Source: GWB1-37-8 sp964646925 (GTDB lineage Bacteria; Patescibacteriota; Microgenomatia; Levybacterales; UBA12049). From it: 22,698 bases of DNA. Made by a program: the position numbers and the translations under genes. This document shows positions 6,398 to 12,187 of this stretch, in pieces. Under the pieces are notes generated by a model. That model made no database searches, was not told the origin of the DNA, and was given only the letters and a program-made list of their open reading frames with translations. The stretch spans positions 1 through 22,698 of the forward strand of contig CAZYIC010000014.1 in the NCBI GenBank assembly GCA_964646925.1, written 5' to 3'. How positions within the stretch are numbered: the first letter of the stretch is position 1; every line of letters begins with the position of its first letter.

Positions 6398-7018
6398 ATG
6401 AAAAAGACTCTTTTTTTAATAGGTTTTTTATTATTCTCCTTTTTCATTCTTTTCTCCTATTTCGTTCACAAAGATATTTTTACTCAATTTGATTTCGATA
6501 ATACGGTAAAACTTCAGGACAATATTAGCAGACGGTTTGATGAGGCATTTTCTTTCTTAAGCGATATTGGCGCATTCGAAATAAGCCTGGGGGTTTTATT
6601 AGTCTTCTTAGTGTTTTTGCGAAAAATCAGGGGGATTTTTGCATTGGGATTCTTTGGTCTTTTCCATTTGATTGAACTTTACGGAAAGTTCTTTGTCAGC
6701 CATTTGCCTCCGCCTGAATTTATGCTCCGAACCGAAAGGATTATGAATTTTCCGCAGTTTCACATCCGCGCGGAAAATTCCTATCCCTCGGGACATGCGG
6801 GAAGGGCGGCTTTTTTAAGCGTTCTTATCGGATTAATTGTTTTACGTTCTAAAAGATTATCAAGAGCTCAGAAGGGTTTAATTTTAAGTTTTCTAATAGT
6901 TTATGATGTCGCAATGTTAATAAGCAGGGTTTATCTGGGTGAGCACTGGGCAACTGATGTAATTGGGGGAGCTATTCTTGGCGCAAGCCTTGGGTTTATT
7001 TCAATGGTTTTGCTCTAG
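6398..7018 (+). CDS. PAP2-family membrane phosphatase
   Basis: A 206-residue multi-pass membrane protein of the type 2 phosphatidic acid phosphatase family. Motif 2 is PSGH (130-133) and motif 3 is SRVYLGEHWATD (176-187), giving the two catalytic His and the Asp. Motif 1 (normally K-x6-RP) appears as KFFVSHLPPP (from 97), with the usual Arg replaced by Pro. About five hydrophobic segments are present. Likely substrates are lipid phosphates such as undecaprenyl pyrophosphate or phosphatidic acid, acting at the outer face of the membrane. The start is the ATG at 6398; an in-frame TTG at 6389 lies in the repeat and is less likely. Its 3' end overlaps the convergent gene by 23 bp. Confidence 0.85.
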   Translation: MKKTLFLIGFLLFSFFILFSYFVHKDIFTQFDFDNTVKLQDNISRRFDEAFSFLSDIGAFEISLGVLLVFLVFLRKIRGIFALGFFGLFHLIELYGKFFVSHLPPPEFMLRTERIMNFPQFHIRAENSYPSGHAGRAAFLSVLIGLIVLRSKRLSRAQKGLILSFLIVYDVAMLISRVYLGEHWATDVIGGAILGASLGFISMVLL

Positions 7019-7256
7019 GTTTTGAAAAAGAGGGCAAATTAGGATTAACGGAATCTACATTGGGACAATTAAGCTTTTTTCTAGCTTCATTTTTATAGAA
7101 GGCAATCTCGGCTTCTGCTTCTCTAATCATATTTTGAAATACACCCCGGTTATTAATAGGAGTGATACCCCTTACAATGTCATCTACAGCCTCCCTTAAG
7201 AAGCAGCCCTTTTCCGGGTCCATTAGCTGACATGATTCACAAAGCTGTTCTGCCAT
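6996..7256 (-). CDS. Small Cys-containing hypothetical protein
   Basis: An 86-residue soluble protein I do not recognise. It begins MAEQLCESCQLMDPEKGCFLREAVDD, with a CxxC pair and another Cys within 12 residues plus a fourth Cys (KLNCPNVD) later. This could be a small metal site, but it is not a classical zinc ribbon. The middle part is predicted helical and the tail is Pro/Lys-rich. I chose the ATG at 7256 because a TTGACT-17-TATAGT promoter ends 12 nt upstream. The longer frame would run through that promoter. It is divergent from the HD hydrolase gene and convergent with the PAP2 gene. Confidence 0.6.
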   Translation of the reverse strand: MAEQLCESCQLMDPEKGCFLREAVDDIVRGITPINNRGVFQNMIREAEAEIAFYKNEARKKLNCPNVDSVNPNLPSFSKPRAKPLK

Positions 7257-7268
7257 ACTCAAAATTAT

Positions 7269-7297
7269 ACTATACCCTATAGTTATCCAAAAGTCAA
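7269..7297 (-). promoter_or_regulatory. Promoter of small Cys protein gene
   Basis: On the minus strand: TTGACT (7292-7297), 17-bp spacer, TATAGT (7269-7274), then 12 nt to the ATG at 7256. A leader of about 5 nt is expected. Confidence 0.6.
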
Positions 7298-7313
7298 GAT
7301 TTAATTTAGAGGA

Positions 7314-7342
7314 TTGAAGAAAGATGTAGCTTAATGTAGAAT
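7314..7342 (+). promoter_or_regulatory. Promoter of HD hydrolase gene, leaderless arrangement
   Basis: TTGAAG (7314-7319), 17-bp spacer, TAGAAT (7337-7342), then only 6 nt to the ATG at 7349. Confidence 0.6.
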
Positions 7343-7348
7343 CTCTGC

Positions 7349-8197
7349 ATGCCAAAAAAAGAATATTTGGAACAAGGACCTACTCCTAAATGGAATGATT
7401 CTCTGCATGCTGTTGTGCGTTTCCATGAATTTGAGATGATTCACAGAACCAACTTGCTTGTCCATGCCAAAAGAGTACGAGCTTTAGCGCTTGAAATAGG
7501 AGAGGGATGCTTAGAAAGAGGTTATCAGGTAGATATGTCAAAAGTTGCGAGAATTTCTATTCACCATGATGATCCCGAGATTGAAACCGGAGATATAGCA
7601 ACTCCTATAAAAAGGGCTATGTCTCTTGAAGAAAAAGAACAGTTAAGAAAAAGAGAGATGGATGCGGCAAATAGATTAGCTGCTGAGTTTACCACATTAC
7701 CAAGAGAAACTTATCTTTCAGATCAAAAAGAAAGAGCCGAAAAAGAAACGGTTGAAAGTCAAATTGTTGATGTAGCAGATAAAATAGACGGACTTTGCGA
7801 GACGCTTCATGAGTTAAGATGCGGAAATGAAGCCTTCTGGAAAGTTTTGGAAAACTACAGGAATATATTTTTAGAAGATTTGGCAAAGTATCCAATCTAC
7901 GAAAATTTAAACATAAAAGTTCCCGGTAGGGAGGATGTTTTGAAGATGGGAAAAGTAGATATTAAGGTCTTAGATCGGGGAAAAGATGATGAGTTTTGGG
8001 AAGGTGTTTATAGTCCTAATTTGTCAGCCTTTTTTAAGGCGTGGATGGAAATTACAGCAAACAGTGGCTTATTTCGCAGCTTAGCAAGCAGTATCAGGCT
8101 TTTTCCCGGATGGAGAGATGAATTAATAGGGGCTTATTCAAGAAGAGAAGGAAGAGAAATATCCGATCAGGAAATTGCTTTCAGAGACATGATCTAG
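7349..8197 (+). CDS. HD-domain hydrolase, YfbR-like
   Basis: A 282-residue HD-superfamily phosphohydrolase. The metal-binding signature is His39 (LLVHAKRV), HHDDPE (72-77) and the distal Asp in DVADKIDGL (141-149). The stretch after the HD pair, IETGDIATPIKR (78-89), closely follows the TGDLPTPVK pattern of YfbR-type 5'-deoxynucleotidases, so a nucleotide monophosphate is a reasonable substrate. The protein is longer than YfbR (~200 residues), with an unassigned C-terminal part from about residue 190. It is probably a soluble cytoplasmic enzyme. The start is supported by a promoter 6 nt upstream. Confidence 0.72.
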   Translation: MPKKEYLEQGPTPKWNDSLHAVVRFHEFEMIHRTNLLVHAKRVRALALEIGEGCLERGYQVDMSKVARISIHHDDPEIETGDIATPIKRAMSLEEKEQLRKREMDAANRLAAEFTTLPRETYLSDQKERAEKETVESQIVDVADKIDGLCETLHELRCGNEAFWKVLENYRNIFLEDLAKYPIYENLNIKVPGREDVLKMGKVDIKVLDRGKDDEFWEGVYSPNLSAFFKAWMEITANSGLFRSLASSIRLFPGWRDELIGAYSRREGREISDQEIAFRDMI

Positions 8198-8236
8198 GGC
8201 TGAATTTAATTCCCCTGGCAAGCTAAGCTGATTCCA

Positions 8237-8998
8237 TTATGGCTCATCTCCGTAGCGGGTTTTATATTCATTTCTCCAAACTTTTACTAATGCTTCTTCA
8301 TCTTTTAACTTTCGCAGCGTCTCATGTGCAGCTTCATCTTCTTTAACTTTTTTTGCATTATATTCTGCTAGTTCCTCTGGCGTCATTGTTTTTATTTTCT
8401 CTTCAGTAGTTTTAATGGTTTCTCGTACACGGCTCAATAAGTCTTGTATTTCTTCATCTTCAGCAAGTAGTTCGTCCGTTCTTTGCCGAGACAAAATTCC
8501 ATTAACTGCCATACGATACAAGCTTCTATCAATATCTTGGGCTTGTTCTGTGTCAAATATGCCACCATTATCCGGATCTTTCCATTTGAACAAGCGAGTA
8601 TAGAATTGTAATTTTGTTTTAAAGGGCAATTGATTGGGATAATCTTCATGTTCCAACCCTTCCGCAGCTATCTGATCGAATTCCCGCTCGACATATGTAC
8701 GAGCACTTGGCACTAAATGAGATTGTTCCAATAAACCATGTAAACGGGCTTGAAGTATTGGACTCATTTCTGAACGCTTTCTTCTTTTTAGATTTTCTTC
8801 TAAGTTGTTCAGATCTGCCCAATATTGTTCATCTGATCGAGTGTCAATGAGATTGCCGACATGATCTATTTGGTATATTTCTTCTTCGGCATAAAAAATA
8901 TTAAAGTTTGGAAGAAGATCATAGATTGTTCTCAAATCTTGGTTTAATTCCTGTGGCGTTTTCTCTTGTTGTTTCTCTGGATGGTTTTGTTCAGTCAT
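8237..8998 (-). CDS. Soluble charged hypothetical protein
   Basis: A 253-residue protein with no recognised family. It has no signal peptide or membrane segment. The N-terminus is Gln/Glu/Pro-rich (MTEQNHPEKQQEKTPQELNQ). The middle is globular-looking with several Trp and Tyr. The last ~80 residues are Glu/Lys-rich and probably form a long helix or coiled coil. I chose the ATG at 8998 because TATAAT ends 9 nt upstream. The longer open frame would translate the promoter and the GGGGACGGTCCTC repeat. It is convergent with the HD hydrolase gene. Confidence 0.6.
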   Translation of the reverse strand: MTEQNHPEKQQEKTPQELNQDLRTIYDLLPNFNIFYAEEEIYQIDHVGNLIDTRSDEQYWADLNNLEENLKRRKRSEMSPILQARLHGLLEQSHLVPSARTYVEREFDQIAAEGLEHEDYPNQLPFKTKLQFYTRLFKWKDPDNGGIFDTEQAQDIDRSLYRMAVNGILSRQRTDELLAEDEEIQDLLSRVRETIKTTEEKIKTMTPEELAEYNAKKVKEDEAAHETLRKLKDEEALVKVWRNEYKTRYGDEP

Positions 8999-9007
8999 GT
9001 TGGTGGT

Positions 9008-9013
9008 ATTATA
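9008..9013 (-). promoter_or_regulatory. -10 box of hypothetical gene at 8998
   Basis: A perfect TATAAT on the minus strand, 9 nt before the ATG. No good -35 is evident at 16-18 bp. Confidence 0.45.
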
Positions 9014-9081
9014 CAATATTAATAGGCATAGTTTATTATGGAGAAGACAAAGAGATTCCACAAGAAGTTGGGGACGAAGTT

Positions 9082-9178
9082 GGGGACGGTCCTCGAGTAG
9101 CTTGATGTAGTAATCCAAACAAAGCGTACTTTTGTGGAGGGTCTGGCTGTCAAACTTCGAACATTATAGCGTAATTTT
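9082..9178 (+). repeat. Dispersed repeat, copy 1 (GGGGACGGTCCTC family)
   Basis: It begins GGGGACGGTCCTC (imperfect hairpin GGGGAC-g-GTCCTC), continues with TTGAT..AG..AATCCA and TACTTTT, and ends TAGCGTAATT. The same ordered blocks occur at 10429-10529 in the same orientation. GGGGACGG-type hairpins are, from general knowledge, often associated with REP/IS200-like elements. No transposase gene is present here. Confidence 0.6.
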
Positions 9179-9189
9179 CGTGATAGTTT

Positions 9190-9693
9190 CTATAATGCCC
9201 AGGCTTTTCTAAATCTTTCAGGGAGATCTTTTCCTGCTTCGCGAAAATCTATTATCATCTGGCCTTGATGAAGGTACTCATGATTGGAAATTGTTTGAAG
9301 AAGATCAATATTTTCTTCCATTTTTTTAGAGTCAAAGTTTTGTAATAATCGTTCAAGTTTAACTAGCTGTTCAGTTAATATGTTCCTTATTTCATTAACA
9401 TTAATATCTTCTTTAGGAATAATCTTATCTGCTATTATCAAAACGCCAAAATTCTGGTTTTTATTAGCTGTTAACTTTCGATAATAGGTATCCGTTGTAG
9501 AAATAATACATTGAAATTGAAAGACTAAAGGTTGAAAAATGTAATTACTTTTTTCCTCAATTGAGCTCGATTTGTAATTCAAAATATTATTATTTTGCGC
9601 TTCTTCAAAAAGCTGAATAGTGTTATTCCGCGACCATTTGAAATTCTTGAACAATTTTTCTAAAGCAGGCTCCTTGAAGTTCATGTACCCCAT
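9190..9693 (-). CDS. DinB-like (DinB/YfiT superfamily) protein
   Basis: A 167-residue, mainly helical protein. The C-terminal SNHEYLHQGQMIIDFREAGKDLPERF is the typical last helix of DinB-like four-helix-bundle proteins, whose His residues bind a divalent metal. Many act as thiol-dependent transferases, but the substrate here is unknown. The start ATG at 9693 lies 6 nt after an extended -10 (TGATATAAT). The gene and the following histidine phosphatase are each flanked by copies of the GGGGACGGTCCTC repeat, so the two may have arrived together. Confidence 0.7.
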   Translation of the reverse strand: MGYMNFKEPALEKLFKNFKWSRNNTIQLFEEAQNNNILNYKSSSIEEKSNYIFQPLVFQFQCIISTTDTYYRKLTANKNQNFGVLIIADKIIPKEDINVNEIRNILTEQLVKLERLLQNFDSKKMEENIDLLQTISNHEYLHQGQMIIDFREAGKDLPERFRKAWAL

Positions 9694-9699
9694 ACATAA

Positions 9700-9708
9700 A
9701 TTATATCA
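9700..9708 (-). promoter_or_regulatory. Extended -10 promoter of DinB-like gene
   Basis: TGATATAAT on the minus strand with 6 nt to the ATG at 9693, so the transcript probably begins at the start codon. Confidence 0.65.
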
Positions 9709-9739
9709 AAATGGAGACTGAGTAATATTTGGAAATAGT

Positions 9740-10357
9740 TCATCCTAGATGAGCGATGTCGTTCCATGTCAGAAGTTTCCACTTATCATCTATATATTCA
9801 CAAAGCGTTATACCGGTGTTGGAGTTGGCAGTGTGATCTCTAAATGATTGAAATGATTGAGGATCGGCATTTTCCTCAAAAAGAATAAAATAAATCATGA
9901 CTGTCAAAAAATAACCATGAGTAACAACCACTATATTTTCTTTTTCTTGAGAATGAATAAACTCAAGTGCTGCTTTTACTCTTGTAATTAAGTCAGTAAA
10001 ATTTTCTTCATCGGCATAATGCCACCCTGGTTCATAAAAATGCTCACGGATAGTTTGGTGAATAGGCATTATTTTAGGATCATGGATGGACTTACTCAAA
10101 AAAGAAGAAGGCATTCTGCGCTCTATTAATAAATCGCTTTGGTTGACAGCCACAGCCTTTACTTCTTTTATTGCCTGTGCTGTCTGAAGCGCTCTTGTAT
10201 ATGAGCTAGTCAAGATAAGATCAATTGGAATATTTGTAAATCGATGAGCAGTGAATGACGCTTGTTGATTGCCACGTTTGCTTAGAGGTGTTTCGGGTGA
10301 TTGATGTTTGGCTTCTGTTAATTCAGACTCTCCGTGACGGACAAAATAAACTTTCAC
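9740..10357 (-). CDS. Histidine phosphatase family protein
   Basis: A 205-residue member of the phosphoglycerate-mutase-like branch. The catalytic phospho-His is in VRHGESE (6-12). The second arginine lies in SSYTRALQTA. The distal catalytic His is in VVVTHGYFLTV near residue 150. Such enzymes remove phosphate from small metabolites or proteins, and the substrate is not predictable here. The start codon is GTG at 10357, supported by an extended -10 (TGCTATACT) 6 nt upstream. It is on the same strand as the DinB-like gene with a 46-bp gap, but each has its own promoter. Confidence 0.86.
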   Translation of the reverse strand: MKVYFVRHGESELTEAKHQSPETPLSKRGNQQASFTAHRFTNIPIDLILTSSYTRALQTAQAIKEVKAVAVNQSDLLIERRMPSSFLSKSIHDPKIMPIHQTIREHFYEPGWHYADEENFTDLITRVKAALEFIHSQEKENIVVVTHGYFLTVMIYFILFEENADPQSFQSFRDHTANSNTGITLCEYIDDKWKLLTWNDIAHLG

Positions 10358-10363
10358 CTATGT

Positions 10364-10372
10364 AGTATAGCA
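10364..10372 (-). promoter_or_regulatory. Extended -10 promoter of histidine phosphatase gene
   Basis: TGCTATACT on the minus strand, 6 nt before the GTG start at 10357. Confidence 0.6.
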
Positions 10373-10428
10373 AAGTTCGATCCGTGCGTCCGTTAGATAT
10401 ATCTACATTTTCTCCTTCAAGGAAAATA

Positions 10429-10529
10429 GGGGACGGTCCTCAGAAAGATTGATAAGACAATCCAGGAATGCAATACTTTTCAAATAGACTATTCAAATGG
10501 CTATTAATTACAATTAGCTAGCGTAATTG
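10429..10529 (+). repeat. Dispersed repeat, copy 2 (GGGGACGGTCCTC family)
   Basis: It shares with copy 1 (9082-9178) the opening GGGGACGGTCCTC, then TTGAT.AG..AATCCA, TACTTTT, TGGCT and the closing TAGCGTAATT, spaced over about 95-100 bp with small indels. It lies upstream of the phosphatase gene, so the two copies bracket a two-gene segment. The rest of the 10373-10563 gap shows nothing recognisable. Confidence 0.6.
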
Positions 10530-10563
10530 CAGCAAGTTTTTAAAGCTTTTGTGATTTTGCAAA

Positions 10564-10815
10564 TCATTTTAGGGTGTTTTCGAGCATTTTGTGGAGGCGT
10601 TTCCATCCTGCTGTAGTCTTGAAATATTTTTCGCAATTTATAGCATCCTTTTCACTTTTAAAAGCAGAGTAGAAAACTAATTCGTAGGGAACATTTGGTT
10701 TTGTTGCTTTATTTTCTCCGTTGTTGTGGGATTTTAATCTTTGTTTTAGATCTGAGGTTTGTCCGAGGTAGAGTTTTTTATTCCCAATGCTTTGAAGAAT
10801 ATAAAAATAGTACAT
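10564..10815 (-). CDS. GIY-YIG domain protein (YhbQ/UvrC-type)
   Basis: An 83-residue single-domain GIY-YIG nuclease-like protein. The two signature strands are YFYILQS (3-9) and LYLGQT (16-21), followed by the catalytic-type Arg in LKQRLKSHNNG and a Glu in NCEKYFK near residue 61. Such stand-alone domains are common in CPR and other bacteria, and most have no known role beyond presumed DNA cleavage or repair. I chose the ATG at 10815, seven residues into the open frame, because an extended -10 (TGCTACCAT) lies 6 nt upstream. Confidence 0.85.
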   Translation of the reverse strand: MYYFYILQSIGNKKLYLGQTSDLKQRLKSHNNGENKATKPNVPYELVFYSAFKSEKDAINCEKYFKTTAGWKRLHKMLENTLK

Positions 10816-10821
10816 GGATTT

Positions 10822-10830
10822 ATGGTAGCA
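10822..10830 (-). promoter_or_regulatory. Extended -10 promoter of GIY-YIG gene
   Basis: TGCTACCAT on the minus strand, 6 nt before the ATG at 10815. Confidence 0.5.
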
Positions 10831-10858
10831 GGCCACAGTTCATGTTCTACTTCTATTC

Positions 10859-10905
10859 ACGTGGCTAGCCAGCCACGTTCATGAACGAAGTGAACTGAAC
10901 GTGGC
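10859..10905. repeat. Overlapping palindromes at the 3' end of tRNA-Trp
   Basis: ACGTGGCT-agcc-AGCCACGT (10859-10878) and GCCACGTTCA-14 nt-TGAACGTGGC (10872-10905) overlap, so only one can form at a time. The second ends on the discriminator base and CCA of tRNA-Trp. A shorter relative is at 12466-12490. It may terminate tRNA-Trp transcription or mark a mobile repeat that uses tRNA ends as targets. Confidence 0.7.
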
Positions 10906-10976
10906 AGGGATGCCGGGATTCGAACCCAGAAAAGCAGTTTTGGAGACTGCTGTGATAGCCGTTTCACCACATCCCT
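10902..10976 (-). tRNA. tRNA-Trp (CCA anticodon)
   Basis: Acceptor arm AGGGATG/CATCCCT, anticodon arm GCAGT-CTCCAAA-ACTGC with anticodon CCA, T-arm with GGTTCGAATCC, discriminator G and an encoded 3' CCA. It has its own promoter upstream. Confidence 0.95.
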
Positions 10977-10997
10977 AATTTGATTAAACCAAGTATG

Positions 10998-11026
10998 ATT
11001 ATAGCGTTTAAAAAGGGGGATTTCAA
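10998..11026 (-). promoter_or_regulatory. tRNA-Trp promoter
   Basis: On the minus strand: TTGAAA (11021-11026), 17-bp spacer, TATAAT (10998-11003), 21 nt upstream of the mature tRNA 5' end. Confidence 0.7.
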
Positions 11027-11042
11027 TCTATTAACGAATAGG

Positions 11043-11071
11043 TTGCCCAAGAGAGAAGAGTCTGGTAAAAT
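11043..11071 (+). promoter_or_regulatory. Promoter of the tRNA array
   Basis: TTGCCC (11043-11048), 17-bp spacer, TAAAAT (11066-11071), 15 nt before the first tRNA half. It probably drives the split tRNA, tRNA-Thr and tRNA-Tyr together. Confidence 0.55.
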
Positions 11072-11113
11072 GAAGTTTAGTCTTTTGCCTCCCTAGCTCA
11101 ATGGCAGAGCGGG

Positions 11114-11180
11114 GATTTTGTCCCAGTAAAATCTTGCCAATTTTGATAAAATTGGCTTAGATTTACGGGATCCCGTAAAT
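11114..11180 (+). repeat. Three tandem hairpins in the tRNA insert
   Basis: Hairpin 1 is GATTTT-gtcccagt-AAAATC (11114-11133). Hairpin 2 is GCCAATTTT-gat-AAAATTGGC (11136-11156), with a perfect 9-bp stem. Hairpin 3 is the palindrome ATTTACGGGATCCCGTAAAT (11161-11180). They lie directly upstream of tRNA-Thr(UGU). They could be remnants of a structured intron or RNA-processing stems. Confidence 0.7.
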
Positions 11181-11184
11181 TCTA

Positions 11185-11256
11185 GCCGACTTAGCTCAGT
11201 GGTAGAGCAGCTGTTTTGTAAACAGCAGGTCGTCGGTTCAAGTCCGACAGTCGGCT
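11185..11256 (+). tRNA. tRNA-Thr (UGU anticodon)
   Basis: Acceptor GCCGACT/AGTCGGC, D-arm GCTC/GAGC, anticodon arm GCTGT-TTTGTAA-ACAGC (anticodon TGT), T-arm GTCGG-TTCAAGT-CCGAC, discriminator T. No CCA is encoded. It lies entirely inside the split tRNA gene 11087-11320. Confidence 0.96.
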
Positions 11257-11321
11257 CAAGGTCGGCTGAATTTTCTGGGATAAACATATGACAGTAGTTC
11301 GATTCTACTGGGAGGCTCCAA

Positions 11322-11405
11322 GCTGGGTTCGCATAGCGGCAATTGCATCTGGCTGTAGACCAGACGGTCGCAAGGCCTACGGGGGTTCGAGTCCCTCACC
11401 CAGCA
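11322..11405 (+). tRNA. tRNA-Tyr (GUA anticodon)
   Basis: Acceptor GCTGGGT/ACCCAGC, anticodon arm TCTGG-CTGTAGA-CCAGA (anticodon GTA), a long variable arm as expected for tRNA-Tyr, T-loop TTCGAGT, discriminator A. No CCA is encoded. It starts 1 nt after the split tRNA's CCA. Confidence 0.95.
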
Positions 11406-11416
11406 CACTTTAATGC

Positions 11417-11445
11417 TTGACTTTGCCATAACCATATTCTACTAT
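11417..11445 (+). promoter_or_regulatory. Promoter of HTH/LAGLIDADG-like gene
   Basis: TTGACT (11417-11422), 17-bp spacer, TACTAT (11440-11445), 11 nt before the ATG at 11457. A leader of only about 5 nt is expected. Confidence 0.55.
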
Positions 11446-11456
11446 AGAAATAGGTT

Positions 11457-12062
11457 ATGACTAATAGTATACCTCAAAGCCAATTGAGGATTTTATATCA
11501 TTCCGGTCATTCAATGTCAGAAATTGCTCACGACTTAGATTGCTCCATCCATAAAGTTGCATATTGGATGGAAAAATACGGTATCAAACGCCGCTCCCCA
11601 AGCGAAGCAACTTATTTAAAAGCAAACCCTCATGGTGATCCCTTTAATATAAAAAACAGGCTGGATTCTAAAGAAATGTTTTTATATGGATTAGGAGTAG
11701 GAATTTATTGGGGAGAAGGAGATAAAGTATCGAAAAATGCCCTTCGAGTAGCGAATACAGATCCTTATGTTATAAAAACTTTTACTAAGTTTCTTTTGGA
11801 TATTTGCGGTTTGGAGAAAAGAAAACTTTTATATAATTTAATTAGCTTTAATGATTCTAATCCCGAAGATGCGAGAGTTTTTTGGGCAAAAGAATTAAAG
11901 ATATCTCCACAAAAATTTGGTAAAATAGTGCAAATACCAAGTCAGGGAAAGGGAACGTACAAAAAAAAATCTAAATCTGGTGTTTGCATAATTATTGTTT
12001 GCAATATGAAGCTTAAAGATTGGATGATGAAGCAAATTAAAGCTATTGCCAAGCCTGGATAG
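11457..12062 (+). CDS. HTH plus LAGLIDADG-like protein (homing-endonuclease-related)
   Basis: A 201-residue protein. Residues 8-45 look like a resolvase-type helix-turn-helix (LRILYHSGHSMSEIAHDLDC). Residues 74-90 (MFLYGLGVGIYWGEGDK) resemble a diverged LAGLIDADG helix with its terminal acidic residue, followed by LRVANTDPYVIKTFTKFL, a pattern of single-motif LAGLIDADG relatives. This suggests a DNA-binding endonuclease or a domesticated derivative. It sits between tRNA-Tyr and tRNA-Thr(GGU), and its last codons (KPG and stop) are taken from the tRNA-Thr 5' end, a 10-bp overlap. With the split tRNA upstream, this suggests intron or homing activity in the array, past or present. An A9 tract lies near the 3' end. 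Confidence 0.6.
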   Translation: MTNSIPQSQLRILYHSGHSMSEIAHDLDCSIHKVAYWMEKYGIKRRSPSEATYLKANPHGDPFNIKNRLDSKEMFLYGLGVGIYWGEGDKVSKNALRVANTDPYVIKTFTKFLLDICGLEKRKLLYNLISFNDSNPEDARVFWAKELKISPQKFGKIVQIPSQGKGTYKKKSKSGVCIIIVCNMKLKDWMMKQIKAIAKPG

Positions 12063-12124
12063 TTTAGTGGCAAAACGTTCCCTTGGTAAGGGAATGAGCG
12101 CGGGTTCGATTCCCGCTCCAGGCT
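12053..12124 (+). tRNA. tRNA-Thr (GGU anticodon)
   Basis: Acceptor GCCTGGA/TCCAGGC, anticodon arm TTCCC-TTGGTAA-GGGAA (anticodon GGT), T-arm GCGGG-TTCGATT-CCCGC, discriminator T. No CCA is encoded. Its first 10 bases are also the 3' end of the upstream coding region. Confidence 0.95.
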
Positions 12125-12171
12125 CAGTAAGGTAAGGCAGGCGGGCGATTCCCACTGTCGGCTCAACAAGG

Positions 12172-12178
12172 AAGGAGG
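12172..12178 (+). promoter_or_regulatory. Shine-Dalgarno sequence of rpmG
   Basis: AAGGAGG, 9 nt before the rpmG ATG. It is the only textbook ribosome-binding site I see in the window and fits a gene translated from a longer transcript, perhaps one that starts in the tRNA array. Confidence 0.75.
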
Positions 12179-12187
12179 AAATTTATT

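Larger units (their letters stand above)
11087..11320 (+). tRNA. Split tRNA gene (Thr-like, UGU?) enclosing another tRNA
   Basis: The 5' part (11087-11121) has acceptor GCCTCCC, D-arm GCTC-AATGGCA-GAGC, the 5' strand of an anticodon arm (GGGAT) and then TTTGT, which by position gives anticodon UGU. The 3' part (11293-11320) has T-arm AGTAG-TTCGATT-CTACT, acceptor GGGAGGC pairing 7/7 with the 5' end, T73 and an encoded CCA. Between them lie about 170 bp containing three hairpins and a complete tRNA-Thr(UGU). The break falls after anticodon base 36, where group I introns often sit, and GATTTTGT/GTAAAATC can form a P1-like hairpin with a U-G pair at the break. I could not find the 3' anticodon-stem strand (ATCCC expected) next to the 3' part, so a functional spliced product is unproven. 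It may be a disrupted gene. Confidence 0.6.

Noticed and set aside
9018..9118. Longer start for the hypothetical gene ending at 8237
   Set aside because: The extra 40 codons would translate a TATAAT box and the GGGGACGGTCCTC repeat. The ATG at 8998 directly after the -10 is a better start.
11093..11287. A 64-codon open frame on the minus strand across the tRNA insert
   Set aside because: It is the complement of tRNA sequences (the peptide reads through tRNA-Thr) and has no promoter or ribosome-binding site.
11087..11320. Complete group I intron in the split tRNA
   Set aside because: Only a P1-like hairpin and two further stems are visible. Subtracting the nested tRNA leaves too little sequence for the P3-P8 core, and no P7-like conserved segment is seen.
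12130..12170. Possible tRNA 3'-end remnant (GATTCCCACTGTCGGCTCAA) after tRNA-Thr(GGU)
   Set aside because: The ending TCGGCTCAA matches the 3' end of tRNA-Thr(UGU), but the T-arm cannot be completed and the GCAGGCGGG part also resembles the dispersed GC-rich repeat. Too little to call.
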